From: Allomyces macrogynus ATCC 38327 | Lineage: Eukaryota; Blastocladiomycota; Blastocladiomycetes; Blastocladiales; Blastocladiaceae | Length of the DNA: 20,583 nt | Direction: 5' to 3' | NCBI GenBank assembly: GCA_000151295.1 | Contig: GG745369.1 | Coordinates: forward strand, 134,139 to 154,721 | Made by a program: the position numbers and the translations under genes | Shown here: positions 15,959 to 20,583 of the stretch, piece by piece | Layout of the letters: every line of letters starts with the position of its first letter | Position numbering within the stretch: the first letter of the stretch is position 1 | The notes under the pieces: model-generated | What the model was told of the DNA's origin: nothing | Databases searched by the model: none | What the model saw: the letters and a program-made list of their open reading frames with translations, nothing else

Positions 15959-17309
15959 TTACTTGTGCGCCGGCGACGAGGGACGCTTGCCGGTCGGCGA
16001 CGCCGGACGCGGCTGCTGGTGCTGCTGCTTGGCCGGCTGCTGCTGCGGGTGCGCCTTCATGGGCTGCTGTTGCGGCGCCGGTTGCACCTTGGCCTGCTGC
16101 CTTTGCGGCACGGCCGCCGACTGCGGACGCTGCACTTGCGACGGCTGCGACTTGCCCTGCACTTGTTGTTGCGTTTCCTTGGCCTGCTGCTGCGGCTGCT
16201 GCTGCGTCTTCTGCTGCGACTGCACCTTGGCGAGCGCGGGTGCCGGCGGCACTGGACGCTGTGCGGTCTGCTGCTGCTTCACTTGCTGCGGCTGCTGCTT
16301 GACAGGCGCCGTGATCTGGTACTTGAGCCACATTGGCACGACGGACTCGTCAAACAACCACGCGGCCCGAGTGGAACACGTCGTCCGGGTGCTCGTTACG
16401 CACGCGCTGGGCGCCGACCTCGAGCGGCTGCCCGCGCGTCGCCGCCTGCTGTGACTGCTGCTTGGACACGACCGTTGCCAACTGCGACTGCTGCTTGGCC
16501 ACTACGGCCGCCGACTGCGGGCGCACCTGCTGCTGTGCCTGCTGCTGCTGCTGCTTGGGCGCCGCCGACTGTGCGCGGGCCGTTGACTGCTGCTGTTGCT
16601 GCGGCTTGGTCACGGGCAGCTGCGACTGCATCCACGTCGGCACGACCGTCGAGTCAAAGAGCCACGCGCCCGAGAAGAACGCGTCGTCCGGGTGCGCGTG
16701 ACGCGCGCGCTGGGCGCCGCACTCGATCGGCGCACCGCGCGACACCTGCTGCTGCTGTTGCGGCTGCGTGCGAGCCTGCTGGTGCTGCGGCGGCAGCTTG
16801 GACGTAACGGCCGCGGACTGCTGGCGTGCCTGCTGCTGGTTGGCCTGCGGCTTGGCCTGCTGTTGGATCGCCTGCGGCTTGGCCTGCTGCTGCTGCTGCT
16901 CAACCGGCTGCTTGGGCGCGACCGACGCCGACTGCAGGCGCGTCATGGCCGCCTGTTGCTGCTGTTGCTGCGACTTGCCGGTGGCTGACGCCGTCGTCGG
17001 GCGCACCTGCTGCTGAACGGCTTGCTGCTGCTTGGCCGAGACCTGCTGTTGTTGCTGCTTGGGCGCGGCCGACTGCTGCTGTTGCTGCTGCTTACCGGTC
17101 GGCGACGCCGGGCGCACTTGCTGCTGCGCGGCCTGCTGATGCTGCTTGCTGTTCGGCGACGCCGGGCGCGCCTTCTGTTGGTGCTGCACGGGTTTGACCT
17201 GCACCGCGGCCTGCTGCTGCTTGGCGGCGACCCCCGCGGCGTGCTGCTGCTGAACGTGCGCGGTCGCGGCGGCGACGGGCGCGGCGGAGTTGTGGTGCTG
17301 GCGACCCAT
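15959..17309 (-). CDS. Glutamine-rich, low-complexity protein with a duplicated unknown module; frameshift present
   Basis: From ATG at 17309 (MGRQHHNSAAP) the frame is dominated by Gln, Ala, Pro, Lys and Ser, with recurring RPASPTGK-like motifs. Two copies of a ~40-residue module stand out: about residues 193-233 (GAQRARHAHPDDAFFSG, then AWLFDSTVVPTWM) and about 293-334 (GAQRVRNEHPDDVFHSG, then WLFDESVVPMWL). In the second copy one extra G on the plus strand within 16363-16368 shifts the frame and ends the protein at 16350, after 319 residues. The following frame continues the same style to TAG at 15959, ending RPASPTGKRPSSPAHK. Length fits one inserted base: 1351 = 3 x 450 + 1. So the locus is a recent frameshift, a sequencing error, or a shifted-frame gene of about 449 residues. 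I do not recognise the module. Gln-rich tracts and Ser-Pro motifs suggest a scaffold or regulator; that is inference. A TATA box lies upstream. Confidence 0.7.
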
Positions 17310-17410
17310 GGTGGGAAGAAGTGGCGAGAAGTGGAAGGAAGGAGTGCAAAGCGCGAAGTGGGAACGGGATCCACGACGAAGAGTGGTGGAGGGCGCAGGG
17401 CGCGGCCGGG

Positions 17411-17417
17411 TTTTATA
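17411..17417 (-). promoter_or_regulatory. TATA box (TATAAAA) of the glutamine-rich gene
   Basis: The minus strand reads CGCCTATAAAACCCGG, about 102 bases upstream of the ATG at 17309. It is a good TATA match in a GC-rich setting, leaving a plausible 5' UTR of about 70 bases. The rest of 17310-17765 has no recognised gene; it holds this promoter and the 3' flank of ESF1. Confidence 0.6.
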
Positions 17418-17765
17418 GGCGCGCCCGCGAGGGCCGGCCGTGGAGAGGTCGCGGTGATTGGTGCGTCGCGCGCGCGATGCTGTGGGGTTCTCATGGTGGC
17501 CAGCGACAGTGTTGTTGCACGCACGAGCTCTTGCGAGGCGGCTAATATTGCAGATTATCATGACGCGTCTCCCGGTAGTGCAAAACCGAGATAAAGGTGG
17601 TGCGAGACACTTTGCCTCGAGCCTTTGACGGCCTCACAGCCGCGGCCTCCTCCTCGCCTCTGGCGCGATAATAGTGTGATAGTGAAGCGAAATCAAATCA
17701 CGCCAATTTATACACTTAACGTCACGGGCACGACGCACCCGAGCCGATCCTCGATCCCCTTCCCC

Positions 17766-19931
17766 TCACGCGTTCCGCGGCTTCTTCCGCCGGCCGACCC
17801 CCGCACCGCCCAAGTCCTTGAGAGCGGCCGACGACTTGCGCTTGACGGCGTCAACGAGCGAGTTGAGCTCGCCCTTGCCCGACTTCCCCTCCTCGGCCCC
17901 CGCCGCGGTGGCCGGTGCCTTGGCGCCCCTCGTCGCGGCCGCGCGCTTGCGCTTCTCCGAGAGCATCTTGTGCATGCCCGGCGTGTTCTTGAAGTGCGGG
18001 TTGGTCGGATCAATCGCAAACTCGGGTTCGGCGAGTACCGACTGGAATCGCGCGTCGGCAACATCCACCTCGAAATGGCCCGACTCCTCGGTGAGTTCGG
18101 CCGCGTCCTCGGCGGCCATTTGCTTGCGACGCTTGGCAAGCTGCTTCTTGGCCTGCTTCTTGGCCTGCTTGACGGCCTTGGTCTCGGCGGCGGTCGGGAG
18201 CCCGGCGTCGATCGCCTCGGCGTCGTCGACATCCATGTCCTCGGCAAAGAAGGGGTCGTCGAACCCGGCCGTGTCCTCGGCACCGGCCGCCTCCTCCTCG
18301 GCGTCGGCGTTCTTGAACTTGTCCTTGCGCTTCTGCTTGCGCTCGCGCTCCTTGCGCTGGTACCTCTCAATCGTCGTCTCGTTCTCGAGCATCTTGCGCT
18401 CGTCGCGGTCCTTGATGAGCTTGGCCGCCGCCTCCGACAGGCCCGGCGTGAACGTGACCTGCATGTCGCCCTCGACATCCGACTCGGACTCCTCGTCGTC
18501 CTTGCCGCCCTTGCCCTTGGCCTCGCCCGAAAGCCCGAGCAGCGCGCGGTACTTGGCGGCCGCATCCTCATCGTTCTCCGACTCCGAGTCGGACGCAATG
18601 TAGGCCTTGAAGTCCATGGCCTTGAGCTCGTTGTACGACAGCTTTTTGCGCGTGACCTGCACGCGGTCCGGGTCGTCTTCGTCCCACGTCAGCTTCACGT
18701 TCGTGTGCTGCAGTGCCTTGGTCTCGAACGTGTGCGGCTTGTAGTCGACGGCAACGCCCGTCGCCACGTCGCGCGGGATGTCGTCGTCAAAGCTCACGTC
18801 GTCCGGGATATAGCGTAGGTCAAAGAAGTTGGACGTGGCCTCGAATTCGGCGCCATCGCACTGCTTGAAAATGGCGGCAGCCGTCTCAACCGAATCGCAC
18901 TCGACGACCGCGTAGTAGTACCGCAGCCGCTCGAGCTGGTACCGCCGCAGCGCCTCGGCGTTGTAGTCCGTGTCGTCCTCTTCCTCGAGCGTCAACGCCG
19001 GCTCCTTCTCGTCGTCGCTCTCGTCGCTCTCCTCGGCATCCATCGGCACGGGCACCGCCGCGACCCCCGCGATCATCGGGCCCTGCGCCTCCTCGGCGGC
19101 CATGCGCTCCTTGCCAAACTCGGACGGGTAGACCGTGACCGACTTCACGACAGCGCCCTGCGGCTTGACCGAATCAAACACCTTGTAGAGATCGTGCGCC
19201 TTGAGATGGTCCCAGTCCATGTTGACGACCGCGAACCGTCGCGTCGCGTCGCCCACGGGAATGTCGGCGCGGTCGAGCACCTCGTCAAAGAAGGCCTCGT
19301 CGGGCTCGTCGGGTAAGGTCGAGAGATCTAGCTCGTCCACGTCGAGGTCCGACTCGGACCCAGCGTCGGACGAATCGTCGGAATCGGTGCCGGACATGGA
19401 CGCCTCGCCGCGCATTTGCAGCGCGCGGCGCGCGCCAGCGGCGTCGGCATCGTCGCTGTCGGAATCGGAATCGGACGACGAGGAACTGAATGCGGGCGGC
19501 ATTGGCCTCCGGTCGGCGCGCTTCTTGCCGTCCTTCTTGGCCACCGCAGGCTGCTGCTTCTCCTTCTTGGCCACGGGCACCTTCTTCCTCTTCGGCCCCT
19601 CCTCCCCCTCGCCGCCATCGCCCTCGTCCTCGTCCGACGACGACTGCAAATCGTAGAACCGCGCGAGCTCGTCGGTCTTGGCCGACTTGCCGACGCGGCG
19701 GCCATACTTGTCGACAGCCGGCCCGTGCTCAAACTCCTTGTCGTTCTGGATCAGGTCCTTGAACCGCGCATCGACCTTGACCTTGACGTTCTTCTTTTTG
19801 ATGGGCTTGAACCGCGGGTCGTTGTGGACCGCGGCGAAACGAGAGTCGGTCACGACGGCCGGGGCCGCGTCGTCGCGCGCGGCGGCGGGGCGTTTGCTGC
19901 TGGATGCGGATTTCTTTTTCGGGTTGGCCAT
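17766..19931 (-). CDS. ESF1: ESF1 homologue, nucleolar pre-rRNA processing factor
   Basis: An intronless frame of 721 residues from ATG at 19931 (MANPKKKSASSSKRP). The N-terminus carries the ESF1 signature: DSRFAAVHNDPRFKP, then VKVDARFKDL, then AVDKYGRRV and LARFYDL. Acidic Ser/Asp/Glu stretches follow. An RRM-like domain starts at about residue 230 (RRFAVVNMDWDHLKAHDLY). The C-terminus has the NUC153 domain at about 625-655 (DARFQSVLAEPEFAIDP, then NPHFKNTPGMHKML), followed by a basic tail. Family knowledge: ESF1 is an essential nucleolar protein needed for early pre-rRNA cleavage and 18S rRNA production, associated with U3-containing pre-ribosomes. Length is near the usual ~630-850. The frame is open upstream with ATGs near 20054 and 20069, but their product (MEMATRHVGG and so on) is unlike the family, so 19931 is preferred. 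Basic clusters fit nucleolar targeting. Confidence 0.95.
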   Translation of the reverse strand: MANPKKKSASSSKRPAAARDDAAPAVVTDSRFAAVHNDPRFKPIKKKNVKVKVDARFKDLIQNDKEFEHGPAVDKYGRRVGKSAKTDELARFYDLQSSSDEDEGDGGEGEEGPKRKKVPVAKKEKQQPAVAKKDGKKRADRRPMPPAFSSSSSDSDSDSDDADAAGARRALQMRGEASMSGTDSDDSSDAGSESDLDVDELDLSTLPDEPDEAFFDEVLDRADIPVGDATRRFAVVNMDWDHLKAHDLYKVFDSVKPQGAVVKSVTVYPSEFGKERMAAEEAQGPMIAGVAAVPVPMDAEESDESDDEKEPALTLEEEDDTDYNAEALRRYQLERLRYYYAVVECDSVETAAAIFKQCDGAEFEATSNFFDLRYIPDDVSFDDDIPRDVATGVAVDYKPHTFETKALQHTNVKLTWDEDDPDRVQVTRKKLSYNELKAMDFKAYIASDSESENDEDAAAKYRALLGLSGEAKGKGGKDDEESESDVEGDMQVTFTPGLSEAAAKLIKDRDERKMLENETTIERYQRKERERKQKRKDKFKNADAEEEAAGAEDTAGFDDPFFAEDMDVDDAEAIDAGLPTAAETKAVKQAKKQAKKQLAKRRKQMAAEDAAELTEESGHFEVDVADARFQSVLAEPEFAIDPTNPHFKNTPGMHKMLSEKRKRAAATRGAKAPATAAGAEEGKSGKGELNSLVDAVKRKSSAALKDLGGAGVGRRKKPRNA

Positions 19932-20583
19932 GGTGTATCGTGCGGTGTGGTGTGGGTGATTGCCAATGTTGTGGTCGATGGTGGTCGGCGCGAACTGATC
20001 GGAAGTGGTTGCGTTGTCTCTGTCACCCCCTCCCACGTGCCTCGTCGCCATCTCCATCCTACGTATCACACACGGCCAAAATCGCTGTTCTCCAAAACTG
20101 CTTTACCCCACCCCTCGTCAACCTGATCCTCAACACATCTCCGCATCCGCATCCCTCACCCTCCCTCCCGCCCCTCCTGACGCTCCTCCCGCCACACGCC
20201 GCGGCACCGGCGGCACGCTCGGCACCCCACTCGCCGGCGCGCACGGCGACAACGCGTCGCACGGCCCCTCGTCCTCCTCTTCCGCTTCTCCCTCCCCAGG
20301 TGTCCACGACCTCGGATGCGCGCGGCGCGCCGCGGCCACCGCCACCGCCGCCGTCGCGCGATCCAGTGTCCACGAACGCGGATGCACCCTCCGACTCCAT
20401 CCCACCCCCGGCAGATGCGTTGGTGGCGACGTCGACCGGGCACGGAACCGCGCGGCGGCCGCGGGCGCAATCAACGTCCGGAGATGTGCTCGCTCGTGTC
20501 GTCGTCAGCCCTCTCGGAATAAAACCGACCGTGGATTAATATTTTTGTGATCATATTTTCTTGTTCTTATTGTTTTTTTTTTT
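19932..20583. other. Flank upstream of ESF1 and end of window, no assigned gene
   Basis: The first ~150 bases are the probable ESF1 promoter and leader. From about 20110 to 20539 a plus-strand frame rich in Pro, Ala, Ser and Thr is open to TAA at 20537, but it has no nearby ATG and no known motif; overlapping frames are equally long, so none is called. AATAAA occurs at 20518-20523 on the plus strand. Composition then changes sharply to AT-rich, ending in a T-run at the window edge. Confidence 0.35.

Noticed and set aside
15687..16454. Plus-strand frame of 255 residues extremely rich in Cys (CCWCCCLAGCCCG-like)
   Set aside because: It is the antisense reading of CAG-coded polyglutamine; the minus strand has the ATG, TATA box and the repeated module.
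16000..17280. CTG/CTGTTG-rich tract as a microsatellite or repeat array
   Set aside because: The triplets keep one minus-strand reading frame and alternate CAG/CAA with other codons, so they encode polyglutamine.
17625..18818. Long plus-strand frames opposite ESF1 (for example 397 residues at 17625-18818)
   Set aside because: Mirror frames caused by GC-rich third positions on the other strand; Leu/Arg/Gly/Val-rich with no motif.
19932..20069. Earlier in-frame ATGs for ESF1 near 20054 and 20069
   Set aside because: The added residues do not resemble ESF1 N-termini, while MANPKKK directly precedes the conserved RF...DPRF signature.
20005..20550. Plus-strand Pro/Ala/Ser-rich frames near the window end as a gene
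   Set aside because: Several overlapping frames of similar length and composition exist on both strands, none with a convincing start, intron or motif.

Overview
The window looks like nuclear DNA of a GC-rich, intron-containing eukaryote, most likely an early-diverging fungus. Blastocladiomycota such as Allomyces would fit, but that is inference from gene content and style, not proof. Reasons: spliceosomal introns of 66-85 bases with GT...AG ends and CTGAC/CTAAC branch-like sites; a Pol III tRNA gene; a mitochondrial m-AAA protease with a presequence; a nucleolar ESF1 homologue; a USP12/46 (CreB/Ubp9-type) deubiquitinase; and a family of F-box-like/leucine-rich-repeat (LRR) proteins. No operons, Shine-Dalgarno sites or CRISPR arrays are present.

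Layout. 1-309 (-): N-terminal part of an actin-related protein of Arp10 type, cut by the window edge. 749-820 (-): tRNA-Val(CAC) with a tRNA-like mini-hairpin just upstream. 1108-3027 (+): a deubiquitinase whose eight exons I could join in frame into 458 residues; one exon is only 14 bases. 3028-4314: non-coding, holding a pair of inverted repeats whose relative recurs near 15.45 kb. 4315-4593 (-): a coding-looking orphan fragment. 4826-6394 (-): F-box-like/LRR protein. 7066-7464 (+): possible relic of an ADP-ribosylglycohydrolase. 7762-10268 (+): m-AAA protease in two exons. 10599-12176 (+): a second F-box-like/LRR protein, paralogous to the first. 12597-13057 (-): a decayed third member of the same family ending in an acidic tail. 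13302-15276 (-): a decayed DIRS-like tyrosine-recombinase retrotransposon with an inverted-repeat pair at its 3' side. 15959-17309 (-): a glutamine-rich protein with two copies of an unrecognised ~40-residue module, the second broken by a one-base frameshift. 17766-19931 (-): ESF1. 19932-20583: flank ending in an AT-rich, poly-T stretch.

The genes do not form one pathway. Conserved housekeeping genes (deubiquitinase, m-AAA protease, ESF1, actin-related protein) are separated by a lineage-specific, duplicating gene family and by transposon debris. The points most worth a second look are the micro-exon that carries the catalytic cysteine box, the DIRS-like relic with its inverted repeats, the F-box/LRR family in three states of preservation, and the glutamine-rich protein with a novel-looking duplicated module. 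I found no convincing evidence of a wholly new multi-gene system.
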